Positions 63,944 to 64,000 of a stretch of DNA of 64,000 nt are shown piece after piece. Origin of the DNA: Pempheris klunzingeri (Eukaryota > Chordata > Actinopteri > Acropomatiformes > Pempheridae). The notes under the pieces were generated by a model. It was not told where the DNA came from. It saw nothing but the letters and a program-made list of their open reading frames with translations, and did no database searches. The stretch's first letter is position 1; each line of letters starts with the position of its first letter. A program made the translations under genes and the position numbers. The stretch lies in the NCBI RefSeq assembly GCF_042242105.1, contig NC_092031.1, positions 20,347,162 to 20,411,161 on the forward strand. The letters are read 5' to 3'.

Positions 63944-64000
63944 GAAGCCGGTGTTCCTTCTTTGTGCAATGTCAACATGTTCACTGTATTAGCCAAGGAA

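Larger units (their letters stand above)
34641..64000 (+). repeat. Tandem array of a 1011-bp tRNA-Lys/tRNA-Phe unit, about 29 copies
   Basis: Homologous positions recur at exactly 1011 bp from 34699 to 61996 (27 steps) and once at 1149 bp (61996 to 63145). Each unit runs: spacer, T7 tract, tRNA-Lys(UUU), 413-nt spacer, tRNA-Phe(GAA), 452-nt spacer. All genes are on the plus strand. Units are nearly identical, differing by scattered point variants. The array has a decayed left edge and is cut by the end of the window. Large tDNA tandem repeats are known in Xenopus and fish; this composition is what I see here. Confidence 0.98.

Noticed and set aside
34641-64000. Possible CRISPR-like or rDNA array
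   Set aside because: The unit is 1 kb with two tRNA genes, not short repeats with unique spacers, and contains no rRNA sequence.

Overview
The window looks like teleost fish nuclear DNA. It holds two vertebrate genes with short introns and canonical GT-AG junctions, tRNA-derived SINE fragments and an L2-like LINE typical of fish, and a very large tandem tRNA array. The exact species cannot be read from the sequence.

Positions 1-20200 (minus strand) carry fmn2, the formin-2 actin nucleator. Twelve exons can be joined in frame (1318 codons). They run from the start codon at 20200, through an unstructured N-terminus, a coiled coil and a proline-rich FH1 region, into the first half of the FH2 domain. 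The remaining FH2 exons and the stop codon lie beyond position 1. Positions 23963-28749 (minus strand) carry chrm3, the M3 muscarinic acetylcholine receptor: five coding exons, 591 residues, complete. chrm3 lies directly upstream of fmn2 on the same strand, the order seen on human 1q43, but only about 3.8 kb separates the chrm3 stop codon from the fmn2 start codon. The four introns inside the chrm3 coding region are notable because the human coding region is a single exon. The introns and intergenic DNA hold a solo LTR with a 5-bp target duplication, SINE heads, a LINE fragment, a foldback element, a coiled-coil coding relic and a perfect 43-bp hairpin.

Positions 28766-34640 are a transition zone: a possible 5' non-coding exon of chrm3, an orphan terminal-exon-like coding stretch near 32425-32613, decayed copies of the tRNA repeat unit, and a fossil LTR element lying between two of those copies.

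From about 34641 to the end of the window is a head-to-tail array of a 1011-bp unit. Each unit has one tRNA-Lys(UUU) and one tRNA-Phe(GAA) on the plus strand. There are 29 copies of each gene in view and the array runs off the right edge. The period is exactly 1011 bp for 27 consecutive steps; a single unit carries an internal 138-bp duplication. Copies differ by point variants that recur at 2- and 3-unit spacing, showing higher-order block duplication. Twelve Lys copies share a base change that breaks the anticodon stem. Phe variants are confined to the left part of the array, and one of them has anticodon AAA. The spacer contains conserved inverted repeats, four TGACGT motifs and an octamer motif. 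tRNA-Phe has no T4 terminator for about 190 nt.
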